Below, in pieces: positions 1-7,874 of a stretch of DNA of 35,692 nucleotides. How positions within the stretch are numbered: position 1 is the stretch's first letter; each line of letters starts with the position of its first letter. The translations under genes and the position numbers were made by a program. The notes below the pieces were generated by a model that worked only from the letters and a program-made list of their open reading frames with translations, made no database searches and had not been told where the DNA came from. The DNA comes from Myxococcales bacterium (lineage in GTDB: Bacteria; Myxococcota_A; Polyangia; Fen-1088): positions 1 through 35,692 of the forward strand of contig PLNW01000023.1 of assembly GCA_003142855.1 (NCBI GenBank). The letters run 5' to 3'.

Positions 1-297
1 GCGTGGCAAACGCAACACAACCACGGAAGGACTCGCGCTCATAACTGCGGGAATGAACGACACCCCAGCGGCTCGTCGCTTCTGGCGACGACCACCAGCG
101 CAGCCCCTTTCTTCCAGTTGCTTGCGCCACCAACTGAGGCGCTGGACGTTCACTCCTTGCTGGCCAGCAAATTTCGAGAGCGACAAACCGCTCTCCTCCC
201 GCGCCGCGAGCACCTTCTCCGCGTCCTCCTGTCGCCACCGGCGGTCAGCCAGGCTCGTCGACTCGTTGGCACCATCCTCGGTTCTTTGTTTGCTCAT
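1..297 (-). CDS. tnpA: IS66-type accessory protein TnpA, partial (runs off left edge)
   Basis: Reading the minus strand from an ATG at 297 gives 99 codons without a stop to the edge of the window. The frame contains RRWRQEDAEKVLAA, then SGLSLSKFAGQQGVNVQRLSWWRKQL, quoted here as two pieces (SGLSLSKFAGQQGV and NVQRLSWWRKQL). This is the helix-turn-helix plus WWRKQL pattern of the small IS66 accessory proteins, which begin with a DNA-binding helix-turn-helix and end in a beta-rich segment (VSFIPAV, VVVLRLP near residues 80-98). The IS66 family usually has tnpA, tnpB and tnpC in order, so tnpB and tnpC would lie outside the window to the left. No clear Shine-Dalgarno is visible before the ATG, and an earlier start is possible. 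The assignment rests on motif recognition; confidence is good for the family, lower for the exact start. Confidence 0.75.
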   Translation of the reverse strand, partial: MSKQRTEDGANESTSLADRRWRQEDAEKVLAAREESGLSLSKFAGQQGVNVQRLSWWRKQLEERGCAGGRRQKRRAAGVSFIPAVMSASPSVVVLRLPR

Positions 298-474
298 CCG
301 GCGGAGTCTGCCCCGCCTGCGTGCCAGTGTGGGCCCTCGCCCGGGGGGCGGACTGGCGGACGGACACGAGCCGGGTGCCGGCGGAGGGTCTGCGAAGGGC
401 CGTCTCGACCACTGGTAGAACCTGTCGTCCTTTCTTCTACCGAGGGCGAAGTCGGGCCGACAGGTTCCCCTGTC

Positions 475-508
475 AAACCGTGCATGCGATTTTCTACCAT
501 CCGGCTTA
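475..508 (-). ncRNA. Group II intron domain V-like hairpin, degenerate
   Basis: On the minus strand these 34 bases begin AAGCCGGATG, contain a GAAA loop and end GCACGGTTT, matching the usual domain V layout (AGCCG at the base pairing with CGGTT, GAAA tetraloop). The lower stem pairs, but two bases in the upper stem no longer match their partners, so the catalytic hairpin looks decayed. Directly after it on the same strand (474-459) is a perfect 6-bp stem with loop GGAA. The length and AGC/CGGTT signature match the family; function is unlikely. Confidence 0.6.
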
Positions 509-633
509 CCGATGGCCTTAACTACTCCGCCTTGCGGTGTTCCCGCTAGGCTCTCTCGCCATCCGCCCGCTTCCATCACCCCGGCCTTCAACCACTTTCG
601 CAGCAGCTTCTGCACGCGACGGGTTATCGGCAG
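509..633 (-). pseudogene. ltrA: Group II intron reverse transcriptase/maturase fragment
   Basis: In one minus-strand frame the sequence reads VQKLLRKWLKAGVMEAG and then WRESLAGTPQGGV. This is the segment leading into the highly conserved GTPQGG block of group II intron reverse transcriptases. Everything before it (fingers and the earlier RT blocks) and everything after it (YxDD palm motif, thumb/X domain, endonuclease) is absent. The frame passes from GTPQGGV almost straight into the domain V-like hairpin, so a deletion seems to have joined mid-RT to the intron 3' end. Homology fades above about position 633. Clearly a dead remnant. Confidence 0.75.
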
Positions 634-666
634 CGGGCGTGCGTGGTTGCGGCCACTACGCCGAGC

Positions 667-1788
667 CTAAGGCGCAAGCAGATCGTGATCGGCGACCACT
701 GAGCAACTTCCGTCCGCACGGAAAAAGGCGCCCCGCTTGTTCTGTTCGCGCCAATAGCCCCGTCCCAATGCGGCGCGACGGACACTGACGACGCCGAAGC
801 GCCAAGCGGATTTGTCGCCCTCGTACGGCCGCTCGGAAAGAGCATCCTCGTACGTCGGGATGGCCCACGTGTGATCCAGCACTTCGTAGCGCCCGATGCC
901 CCCGTCAATCCAGCGATCAAAATGGTCTCGGATGGTCGTCCCCGGGTCGTTTGGGTAAAGAGAGTTCATGTGCAGAACGCCGCCATCCTCCAGGCGTTGA
1001 GGAAGCGCGGCAACCACGCGCTTTGTCAGATCCCATCCATCGAGCCCGCCGCTCCAGAAGTTGTCACCAGCTTTGGCGGCCGAGTCGGGCGCATAGGGCA
1101 CATTGGTTATGAGCAGATCTGTGGTGCCTGGGATATCGTTTAGCAGATCGCTGAGCCGGAATTCGACGTTGGTGCGGCCATTGAGCTCCGCGTTGAAGCG
1201 CCCGAATTCGAGGGCTCGAGGACTCACATCACCCGCAGTAACGGTCTGGCAATGTCTGCTGGCAAGCAGGGCATGCACTCCGGAGCCAGTCCCCAGATCG
1301 ATCGCTCTTCGGCGCGGCGCACGGTTTACAAGGCCAGCGAGCAGATAGCTCTCACCCCAAAGCCACATCACCTGGTTGACGGCTGTATTGCGCGCTTTGC
1401 GGTCCGTGACGATGTAGAGCCCAGCAATGGGAAACAAGCTCAGCTTTGGATGCAGGGCTCCGTCCTGTAACTGGAGCACACCCATTTCGCATGCCGTGTC
1501 GACGAAGCTGGTTGACGTCAACGTGCGCAGAGGATCGACAGGCAGCGGCTTTTCGTCGATGAAGAGGGCGATCAGAGCATCGACCGGGTCCTGCGGGTTG
1601 GGGACCCATTGCGGGTGCATCTCGTCCCAGAAGTTGACACCGAGCCGAGGAAACGAACCCAATCTTGTAGCACAATTCTCCAGGTTGTACCCAAGATTCC
1701 GCAGCGTTGACGTGAAAGCGTTCATCCGGTCAGAATCGCCCAATGGGTGCGGGCCTTCGATTTGCTCGCAAACGATTGGTAGTTTCAT
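667..1788 (-). CDS. SAM-dependent methyltransferase, HemK/MTS-like
   Basis: Encodes 373 residues. Motif I for S-adenosylmethionine binding, AIDLGTGSGVHALLAS, is at about residues 162-177; an acidic residue ending the next strand (AGDVSP) follows, and NVPY at 229-232 takes the place of the (N/D)PPY motif of N- and class I small-domain methyltransferases. The first 150 residues are a helical N-terminal region of unknown role. The family methylates nucleic acid bases, protein glutamine or small molecules; the substrate cannot be read from the sequence. The start is supported by AGGAG seven bases before the ATG. It stands alone, transcribed away from the insertion sequence at 1.97 kb, and has no evident partner gene. 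The NVPY variant keeps the Asn usually needed for amino-group methylation. Confidence 0.75.
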   Translation of the reverse strand: MKLPIVCEQIEGPHPLGDSDRMNAFTSTLRNLGYNLENCATRLGSFPRLGVNFWDEMHPQWVPNPQDPVDALIALFIDEKPLPVDPLRTLTSTSFVDTACEMGVLQLQDGALHPKLSLFPIAGLYIVTDRKARNTAVNQVMWLWGESYLLAGLVNRAPRRRAIDLGTGSGVHALLASRHCQTVTAGDVSPRALEFGRFNAELNGRTNVEFRLSDLLNDIPGTTDLLITNVPYAPDSAAKAGDNFWSGGLDGWDLTKRVVAALPQRLEDGGVLHMNSLYPNDPGTTIRDHFDRWIDGGIGRYEVLDHTWAIPTYEDALSERPYEGDKSAWRFGVVSVRRAALGRGYWREQNKRGAFFRADGSCSVVADHDLLAP

Positions 1789-1970
1789 CGGTTCTCCTAG
1801 CTAATGGGCATAGGTAGGGGTGGCTCGTTTTCCAAAGGACTACAGGCTCCTGGATATGCCCTATCGAAGAGATCGCGCCATCATGCATCTGCTTGGTCTG
1901 GCAAGTCAACGATCGAGCGCGACCCGGGCGCACGTCACGGGAATGGTGGCCGCAGTGGTGAGAGGGGTTG

Positions 1971-2015
1971 CATGGCGTCTCCTTTCGGCTAGACTAGCCG
2001 CAAGGAGACGCCATG
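1971..2015 (+). promoter_or_regulatory. Hairpin sequestering the IS ribosome-binding site and start codon
   Basis: CATGGCGTCTCCTT (1971-1984) is the exact reverse complement of AAGGAGACGCCATG (2002-2015). Inside it, CGGCTA and TAGCCG (1986-1991, 1995-2000) extend the stem around a three-base GAC loop, with a single T/C mismatch. The right arm contains both the Shine-Dalgarno AAGGAG and the ATG at 2013. A transcript entering from outside would fold and hide the start; a transcript starting inside the left arm would not. Such anti-readthrough hairpins are known from other insertion sequences; its use here is inferred. Confidence 0.7.
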
Positions 2016-2420
2016 CCTGACCTGCCCGACGTTCCAGCCGCAGTTCGCCAACAGCTCGATTCCCTCGCCCAGCCTCGCCCCATGCGCCGTGGATCCCTCT
2101 CCGAGCGGTTCATGAGGTGTGGCAAAGCCGAATGTGCCTGTGCCACCGATCCGGATGCTCGCCACGGTCCCTACTACAGCCTCACCCGCGGCGCTGGGGG
2201 CCGCACCACCTCACGCCTGGTTTCGGCCGAGCAGGCCAAGCTCGTCCGCACGCAGGTCGACGCTGGCCACCAGTTTCGCAAGCAGGTCGAGGCTTTCTGG
2301 GGCGCCTGCGAGCAGTGGGCCGATGCCCAACTAGACACCGCCCAGGCGGCCTCCCAACCCGAGGCCGCCAAAAAGGGGGGCTCAAAGAAGCCTTCGACGC
2401 GGAAATCGTCCACGAAATAG
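2013..2420 (+). CDS. ISKra4-type upstream frame (orfA, DUF6788-like)
   Basis: Encodes 135 residues. It contains MRRGSLSERFMRCGKAEC followed by CACATDPDARHGPYYSLTR, a Cys-rich motif typical of the small protein preceding ISKra4 transposases, then a Lys/Ser-rich tail. The family role is not established; it is thought to be the N-terminal part of a frameshifted transposase or an accessory DNA-binding protein. The start is fixed by AAGGAG five bases upstream, both located in a hairpin. Near codon 120 the frame crosses a homopolymeric A5G6 run where a -1 shift would enter the transposase frame. Without a shift, translation ends at 2420 after a Lys/Ser-rich peptide. Confidence 0.75.
   Translation: MPDLPDVPAAVRQQLDSLAQPRPMRRGSLSERFMRCGKAECACATDPDARHGPYYSLTRGAGGRTTSRLVSAEQAKLVRTQVDAGHQFRKQVEAFWGACEQWADAQLDTAQAASQPEAAKKGGSKKPSTRKSSTK
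2370..2381 (+). other. Probable -1 programmed frameshift site
   Basis: The zero-frame codons AAA AAG GGG GGC lie in a run of five A then six G. G GGG GGC fits the X XXY YYZ slippery pattern, and a -1 slip here moves exactly from the orfA frame to the transposase frame, whose N-terminus otherwise lacks a good start. The transposase frame continues as KGGLKEAFDAEIV. The slip itself is inferred; no stimulatory pseudoknot was tested. Confidence 0.6.
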
Positions 2421-3727
2421 AGGCGCTGATTGCGCCTGGCGCCGCCGATCGGCTCGACTTTGAAGCTATTGAGACGGCGACGCGACGACGAGCACTTTCC
2501 GTGGCAGCGCGTGCCGTTGAGCAGTGGCTCAACGCTGACCACTCGGACAACAGCGGTGCCCATCTGCGATGTCCACACGGACACCAGGCTCGCTACGCCG
2601 GTCGTCGTCTGAAGACATTCACCACCGCCCTGGGCCCCATGAAGCTCGGGCGTGCCTACTACCATTGCGACCAGTGCCAGGCGGGCTTCTGCCCACGCGA
2701 TCGCGCTCTTGGACTTTGCGACACAGCGTTGTCACCGGCAGTGGCACGCATGACGGCGCAGGCGGCGGCGATAGTCAGCTTCCAAGAGAGCCACGACCTG
2801 CTTCGTGACCTGGCTGGCGTTGACGTGCCCACCAAACACGTCGAGCGGGCGGCCGAAGCGATGGGACGTGAAATTTCCCAGGACGAGCGCCAAGTGGTCG
2901 AATCACCGCTGTCCCATGAGGTTGTCGCTCCGACGCTCTACCTGGGTATGGACGGCACAGGCGTGCCCATGCGCACCTCGGAGTTGGATGGCCGTGCTGG
3001 CAAACAGCCTGATGGTTCGAGCAAGACGCGTGAGGTGAAGCTGGTCACGATCTGGAGCGCCGAGGCGCGCGACAAGGAGGGCACGCCGGTGCGCGACCCC
3101 GGCTCGGTCAGCTACTCAGCCGCGATCGAGAGCGCAGCACAGCAGGATACCGACAAGGCGCCGAGCGAATTTGCGGCACGTGTTCAGCGCGAGGCCACTC
3201 GTCGCGGGTTCGACATGGCTGAGCGTCGTGCCGTGCTCGGCGACGGAGCGAAGTGGATCTGGAAGCTTGCCGACGAGTACTTCCCCGACGCTGTCCAAAT
3301 CCTGGACCGTTTTCACGCCAAGCAACACCTCTCAGACGTCGGCAAAGCCATCTACGGAGCGACCAGCGACCTGGCCAAAGGATGGGCACGCGAACGCCAC
3401 GATCAACTGGATGCCGGCGAGATCGAGGCATTGCTTCTCGCTCTGCGGACCCATTCACCAGCAAACGAAGAAGCGCGCAAGTGCATCGAGTACATCGAGG
3501 CCAACCGCCACCGCATGCGCTACCCGGAGTTCCGGGCCGCGGGGCTTTGCACTTCGACGGGTGTTGTCGAAGCCGGCTGCAAGGTTGCCATCGGCACTCG
3601 CTGCAAGCGCACTGGCATGCACTGGACCGTCGCAGGCGTTGACGCCATCATTGCGCTGCGCTGTTGCAAGCTCAGTGGCCGCTTCGAGGACTTCTGGGAA
3701 CGGCGCTCAACCGCCCGGGTCGCGTAA
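2375..3727 (+). CDS. ISKra4 family transposase (frameshift product, C-terminal part)
   Basis: The frame gives about 450 residues from the slip site to the stop at 3727; with orfA the fusion would be about 570 residues, in line with family members. Visible features: a zinc-finger-like CPHG...YHCDQCQAGFCPRD stretch near the start, the DDE-type catalytic core with LYLGMDGTGVPM (first Asp), AVLGDGAKWIW and ILDRFHAKQHL (second Asp region), and the late acidic residue in STGVVEAGCK. These are the conserved blocks of ISKra4 transposases, which catalyse DNA cleavage and strand transfer. The open frame extends upstream of the slip site to 2117 but that part overlaps orfA in another frame and looks non-coding. 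No stop or frameshift damages the core. Confidence 0.85.
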   Translation, partial: GGLKEAFDAEIVHEIEALIAPGAADRLDFEAIETATRRRALSVAARAVEQWLNADHSDNSGAHLRCPHGHQARYAGRRLKTFTTALGPMKLGRAYYHCDQCQAGFCPRDRALGLCDTALSPAVARMTAQAAAIVSFQESHDLLRDLAGVDVPTKHVERAAEAMGREISQDERQVVESPLSHEVVAPTLYLGMDGTGVPMRTSELDGRAGKQPDGSSKTREVKLVTIWSAEARDKEGTPVRDPGSVSYSAAIESAAQQDTDKAPSEFAARVQREATRRGFDMAERRAVLGDGAKWIWKLADEYFPDAVQILDRFHAKQHLSDVGKAIYGATSDLAKGWARERHDQLDAGEIEALLLALRTHSPANEEARKCIEYIEANRHRMRYPEFRAAGLCTSTGVVEAGCKVAIGTRCKRTGMHWTVAGVDAIIALRCCKLSGRFEDFWERRSTARVA

Positions 3728-3745
3728 CCCCCTCGACGGCCAGAA

Positions 3746-3822
3746 GGCGGCTCGACTTGCGGCCGCCTTCGCTCTACGTCGACTTGCCACCCACCTCCCT
3801 GGCGGCCGCAAGTCGAGCCGCC
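3746..3822. repeat. Perfect 22-bp inverted repeat after the transposase gene
   Basis: Positions 3746-3767 are the exact reverse complement of 3801-3822, with 33 bases between. The arms start GGCGGCTCGACTTGC. A third partial copy, GTCGACTTGC, lies in the loop at 3779-3788. It could be a terminator without a T-tract, a transposase-binding subterminal repeat, or a block to readthrough from the other side. Confidence 0.8.
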
Positions 3823-3843
3823 CCACTATCTCACAATCCTGAC

Positions 3844-4329
3844 ATGCGCCCTGTCGTCACCAAGCGTGAGTTCTGGGCTTGGTCGGTCTTTTCGGTCTTG
3901 CTTTGGCTGTTGGCGGTGAACAAGCAGCTCGATTTCCAGACCGCGCTCACGGAAATCGGGCGAATGCTGGCGCGAAAACAGGGTTGGTACTGGCACCGTG
4001 CCCATGTGCAGAAGGCGTTCATCGGCGCTCTCTGTGGATTCGGGTTGCTGTGCGTCATTGCGTCGTGGATAGCGCTATGTGGGCTTGGTTCTGCCGTCAA
4101 GGTTGCTGCGCTGGGGATTTGCTGCATCGGCGTGTTCGTGCTGGTACGCGCCAGTTCGTTTCATCGCGTGGACGCATTTCTTGGCCACCGGCTAGTTCAC
4201 CTGCGCATGAATTGGCTCCTGGAGATGGGAGGCATTCTCATCACGCTTTGCGCTGCGCTGCTTCGGGTGCGAGCAGCCGCTGGACGAAACAGGGAGAACC
4301 GGGGCATGACGACGCGCCCCGCTATCTAG
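3844..4329 (+). CDS. Four-helix inner-membrane protein, probably 5'-truncated
   Basis: From the ATG at 3844 it encodes about 161 residues with hydrophobic segments at roughly residues 12-26 (VFSVLLWLLAV), 59-78 (AFIGALCGFGLLCVIASWIA), 82-100 (GSAVKVAALGICCIGVFVLV) and 122-137 (LLEMGGILITLCAALL). The block NKQLDFQTALTEIGRMLARK followed by QGWYWHR is conserved in a family of uncharacterised bacterial membrane proteins that I recognise only as hypothetical. The start lies a few bases after the inverted repeat at the end of the insertion sequence and no Shine-Dalgarno is evident, so the real N-terminus was probably removed by the IS. Function unknown. Confidence 0.55.
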   Translation: MRPVVTKREFWAWSVFSVLLWLLAVNKQLDFQTALTEIGRMLARKQGWYWHRAHVQKAFIGALCGFGLLCVIASWIALCGLGSAVKVAALGICCIGVFVLVRASSFHRVDAFLGHRLVHLRMNWLLEMGGILITLCAALLRVRAAAGRNRENRGMTTRPAI

Positions 4330-4837
4330 CACCTTGAGGTCACGGATCACACATTCATTTTCTCGGCCCACCGGATCATCTGGGACGAATCATCGACGCA
4401 GATTCTTGGCCAGGAGATCACACAAGGCTATCGCGCAGACGCGGATCCCGACCAGGTGGGATTGCCTGCGAGCGCCGGTGCGTGAACCACAGCGAGCCCT
4501 GGGGGGCTTCTGGAGGAGTTGGCGGACGCAGCCTACACGACCCACGTCGGAGGGAAGCGTTTCACTTCACCACCTTTCGCGCCCACCGCAACTTTCGCTG
4601 GCACTCCTACCCGACCACCAAGGGCTGAACGGTTACTCGGATGGTAGCAAGCCTTCCGCTTCTTCTTGTGAAGAACGCCCTTTGGGCTAGAAGGAAAGTA
4701 CGGGGCCTCGGCAGGAAAGTCCGGGGACTGTTGAAGTAGCTGGCGAGGGCTATGCCCGCTTGAGCGGCGGGTTGTCTTGTGGTGCGGGGATGGGATGCGG
4801 CACCATCGGCCGTTCAATCCGTCGATCAAGAGCCTGT
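4330..4837. other. Intergenic stretch without a supported gene
   Basis: Several open frames cross this half-kilobase but none has a recognisable domain, a good ribosome-binding site or family-like composition. It lies between the truncated membrane-protein gene and the 3' end of the asparagine synthetase gene, so it may be debris from the IS-related rearrangement. The only structure I see is the direct repeat pair at 4692-4728. Confidence 0.5.
4692..4728. repeat. Pair of 16-bp direct repeats, 21 bp apart
   Basis: AGGAAAGTACGGGGCC (4692-4707) and AGGAAAGTCCGGGGAC (4713-4728) differ at two positions. The 21-bp period is two helical turns, as in tandem protein-binding sites, but no gene start is near on either strand. 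Confidence 0.5.
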
Positions 4838-6505
4838 CTATTTCGCATTGGCGTCCTGATGGACGCCAAGTACGGCCCGACCTGAGGGATCGGAATTCCG
4901 TGCGAAACTCTCGTCCCACGCAATGGCAGTTGGAGTGCTGCACGCGATGCTAGGGCCTCCTGGCACGCAAGCCGCAGCGGCATCCCCCGGGAAGTGCGAC
5001 TCGAAGATTTCTCGGTAGAAATACGCCTCCTTGGTAACCGGGGTATTGTATGGGAATCGGAAACCAGCGTTCTTCATTTGAGTGTCCGTAATCGCCTTTT
5101 CGGCATTTGCTTTCAATGAATCAATCCACCCGTAGCCAACGCCATCGGAAAACTGCTCCTTCTGCCGCCACAAGATCTCGTCCGGCACATATCCCTCAAA
5201 GGCCTTGCGCAAGGGATATTTTTCCATGCGACCCGGACCGACCATCTTCTCTTGGGGATTGAAGGACATCGCGACATCCAAGAATTCCCTGTCCAAGAAC
5301 GGCACACGAATCTCAACTCCCCATGCGGCTGAGGACTTGTTGGCCCGCAGACAATCATATTTGTACAGCAGGTCCAACTTTCGCACAGTCTCTTCGTGGA
5401 ACTCACGAGAATTGGGGGCTTTGTGGAAATAGAGATATCCCCCAAAAACCTCGTCCGCGCCTTCTCCCGAGAGCACCATCTTTATGCCCATTGCCTTGAT
5501 CCGCCGCATCATCAAGAACATGGGAGTGGACGCGCGGATGCTTGTCACATCGTAGGTTTCGATGTGGTAGATGACATCGCGAAGCGCGTCGAGGCCTTCC
5601 TGTATGGTGAATACGAATTCGTGATGGACCGTGCCTATGGCTTTTGCCACTTTTCGAGCTTTGGCCACGTCAGGTGAGCCTTCCAGCCCTATGCAGAAAG
5701 AATGTAGACGCGGCCACCAGGCCGCCACTTTGTCGCCTTCTTCCACCCGGTTGGGTGCAAAACGCTGCGTGATGGCGGCGATGACTGAAGAATCGAGCCC
5801 GCCGGAGATGAGCACGCCATAAGGAACATCCGACATCAATTGTTGATGCACGGTGGATTCCAGGCTGCTTCGCAATTCCGTGAGGTCGAGCGGCTTTTGA
5901 GCCGCCACATTGAAATCCCTCCATGTGGGATTGTAGTAGCGCACTGGTTGTTGTGTTTGCCGGGTCAGGTAGTGGCCCGGTGGAAAGTCCTCTATTTTGC
6001 GGCAGAATCTGACAAGTGCCTTCATTTCTGAAGCTACGTAGAGATTGCCGTGTTCGTCGCGACCGGTGTAAAGGGGTATGACCCCTATTGGATCTCTGGC
6101 AATCAGGAAGTCGTTGTTGCGTTTGTCATATAGTACAAAGGCGTAGATACCGCTGAGATCGTCGAGAAAGTCGACTCCTCGGCGTTCATAGAGCGGAATG
6201 ATGGGTTCGCAGTCGGATGCAGTCTTGAAGGGGTAGTCTGCCAGTTCCGTCCGGAAGGCCTTGTGGTTGTATATCTCGCCATTCACGGCCAGTACCAAGT
6301 CACCGGCAGCGTTGGTCAGCGGTTGAGCGCCATTCTCAACATCGACGATGGAAAGCCGCTCGTGGGCGAGGATTGCGTTTTCGTCTGCGTACACGCCGCT
6401 CCAGTCGGGCCCTCTGTGTCGCAGCAGTCGGGCCATCTCAACCGCCCGCTCACGAAGTGCGATGGGATCACTGCGAATATCCAGAATGCAGGCTATGCCA
6501 CACAT
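4838..6505 (-). CDS. asnB: Asparagine synthetase B, glutamine-hydrolysing
   Basis: Encodes 555 residues, the usual length of E. coli-type AsnB. It begins MCGIACILD; Cys2, exposed after loss of Met, is the glutaminase nucleophile, and the Ntn-amidotransferase domain with LAVNGEIYNH covers about residues 2-205. The synthetase domain has the ATP pyrophosphatase loop SGGLDSS at 234-240 and SGEGADEVFGGY later. The C-terminus (ECVPGG-like ACVPGGPSIACS and DPSGRAV) matches the bacterial AsnB ending. It converts Asp, Gln and ATP to Asn, Glu, AMP and PPi in the cytoplasm. AAGGAG seven bases before the ATG supports the start. It is divergent from the acyl-CoA dehydrogenase/NRPS operon, whose first adenylation pocket reads as Asn, so it may provide the substrate; a housekeeping role is not excluded. 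Confidence 0.95.
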   Translation of the reverse strand: MCGIACILDIRSDPIALRERAVEMARLLRHRGPDWSGVYADENAILAHERLSIVDVENGAQPLTNAAGDLVLAVNGEIYNHKAFRTELADYPFKTASDCEPIIPLYERRGVDFLDDLSGIYAFVLYDKRNNDFLIARDPIGVIPLYTGRDEHGNLYVASEMKALVRFCRKIEDFPPGHYLTRQTQQPVRYYNPTWRDFNVAAQKPLDLTELRSSLESTVHQQLMSDVPYGVLISGGLDSSVIAAITQRFAPNRVEEGDKVAAWWPRLHSFCIGLEGSPDVAKARKVAKAIGTVHHEFVFTIQEGLDALRDVIYHIETYDVTSIRASTPMFLMMRRIKAMGIKMVLSGEGADEVFGGYLYFHKAPNSREFHEETVRKLDLLYKYDCLRANKSSAAWGVEIRVPFLDREFLDVAMSFNPQEKMVGPGRMEKYPLRKAFEGYVPDEILWRQKEQFSDGVGYGWIDSLKANAEKAITDTQMKNAGFRFPYNTPVTKEAYFYREIFESHFPGDAAAACVPGGPSIACSTPTAIAWDESFARNSDPSGRAVLGVHQDANAK

Positions 6506-6738
6506 GAAGGGACTCCTTGTTCTTGTTCAGGCAGGCTGCTTGTCGAGAGCGGAGGCCAAAAACCGACAACGTGTTTCTAGCGACGTTTGACGGTAGGCGC
6601 AAGAGCAGGGCGTCGTCTGGGGTGGTGAGGGGCGTGGAGGCCTGATTTGCCCGCCGCCCTGCCCGACAAGGCGCAGCGCGGCGCCGGCGACGCCAGGGGT
6701 TGACTCCGGGGGCAGTTTGCAGTGGGATCGCACGATTC
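6506..6738. promoter_or_regulatory. Divergent intergenic region between asnB and the NRPS operon
   Basis: This 233-bp gap must hold the promoters of both divergent units. I cannot point to convincing -35/-10 boxes or an operator by eye; the sequence is GC-rich, especially at 6600-6720. The AsnB ribosome site AAGGAG lies at its left end on the minus strand. A shared regulator is plausible but unsupported. Confidence 0.35.
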
Positions 6739-7874
6739 ATGGACTCAACCTATACGTCACCTTGGATGAGCGACGACGTGCAGTCATTCCGCAAGACGGT
6801 TCGTCAATTCATCCAGCGAGAATTTGTGCCACAGCAAGCTCGTTGGCGCGAGCAGCACCGCGCCGATGCGGAAGCCTGGACCAAGGCCGGCGCGATAGGG
6901 ATGTTGCTCCCGGATGTGCCGCAGGAGTATGGGGGCGGCGGGGGAACTTTTGCCCACGAAGTCGTCGTTCTGGATGAACTCGGAAGAGCAGGTGTCCACT
7001 TCGGCTCCAGCATCCAGAGCATCGTCGCCCGATACATCCTCATCCATGGCCGTGAGGAACAGAAGCGCAACTGGCTCCCACGCATGGCGCGCGGCGAGGT
7101 GGTGAGCGCGATCGCCATGACCGAGCCCGCGGCCGGCTCCGATCTCCAGAGCATACAGACCGTCGCCCGTCGAGAGGGTGACCACTACGTCATCAACGGA
7201 TCGAAGACCTTCATCAGCAACGGCTCGCAAGCTGGCCTCATCTGCCTCGCGCTGAAGACTGACCCGAAGGCAGCCGGCCCCAAAGGGATCTCGCTCATCC
7301 TGGTCGAGACGAACGGCCTCGCCGGATTCCGCGCGGGGCACCCGTTGGAAAAGTTGGGCCGACACGGCCAAGACGTTTCCGAACTCTTCTTCGACGACAT
7401 GCACGTGCCGGCCTCGAGTCTCCTCGGCCCCGCCGAAGGCAAAGGCTTCTTCCAGATGATGGATCACCTTTCCTACGAACGCCTGGCGGTTTCCGTGGCC
7501 GCCGTCGCCACGATGGAGCGGGCGGTGGATCTGACCACCCAGTACGTAAAGGACCGCGTGGCATTTGGCAAGCCGCTCATCGAGTTTCAGAATACGCGCA
7601 TGAAGCTAGCCGAGTGCAAGACCGACGCACAGGTAGGCCGCGTCTTCCTCGATAGCTGCATTGAGCGTTTCATCGCGGGCCGGCTTGATCCCGTGACAGC
7701 CGCGATGGCCAAATACTGGCTCACCGAGCGGGAATTCCACATTGCCGACGAGTGCGTCCAACTCCACGGCGGCTACGGCTACATGGTCGAATACCCCATC
7801 GCCCGCATGTGGGCAGACTGCAGGGTGCAACGTATCTACGCCGGCACCAACGAGATCATGAAGGAGATGATTGC

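Larger units (their letters stand above)
1960..3835 (+). mobile_element. ISKra4-like insertion sequence (boundaries approximate)
   Basis: Two overlapping reading frames joined by a run of A5G6, the first a small protein and the second a transposase, match the ISKra4 arrangement. A long hairpin overlaps the first start codon (1971-2015) and a large perfect inverted repeat lies just after the transposase stop (3746-3822). I could not establish the terminal inverted repeats or target duplication by eye; the short match TGAGA near 1960 and TCTCA near 3832 is only suggestive. Both reading frames look undamaged, so the element may still be active. Confidence 0.7.

Noticed and set aside
4533..4943. 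Minus-strand frame reading VGVPAKVAVGAKGGEVKR.
   Set aside because: It looked familiar but I could not tie it to a family, it lacks a ribosome site, and it overlaps the AsnB C-terminus in another frame.
7752..7874. The NRPS open frame extends 41 codons upstream of the GTG.
   Set aside because: It lies inside the acyl-CoA dehydrogenase gene in another frame, its residues are Arg/His-rich shadow sequence, and the GTG at 7875 has AAGGAG at good spacing.
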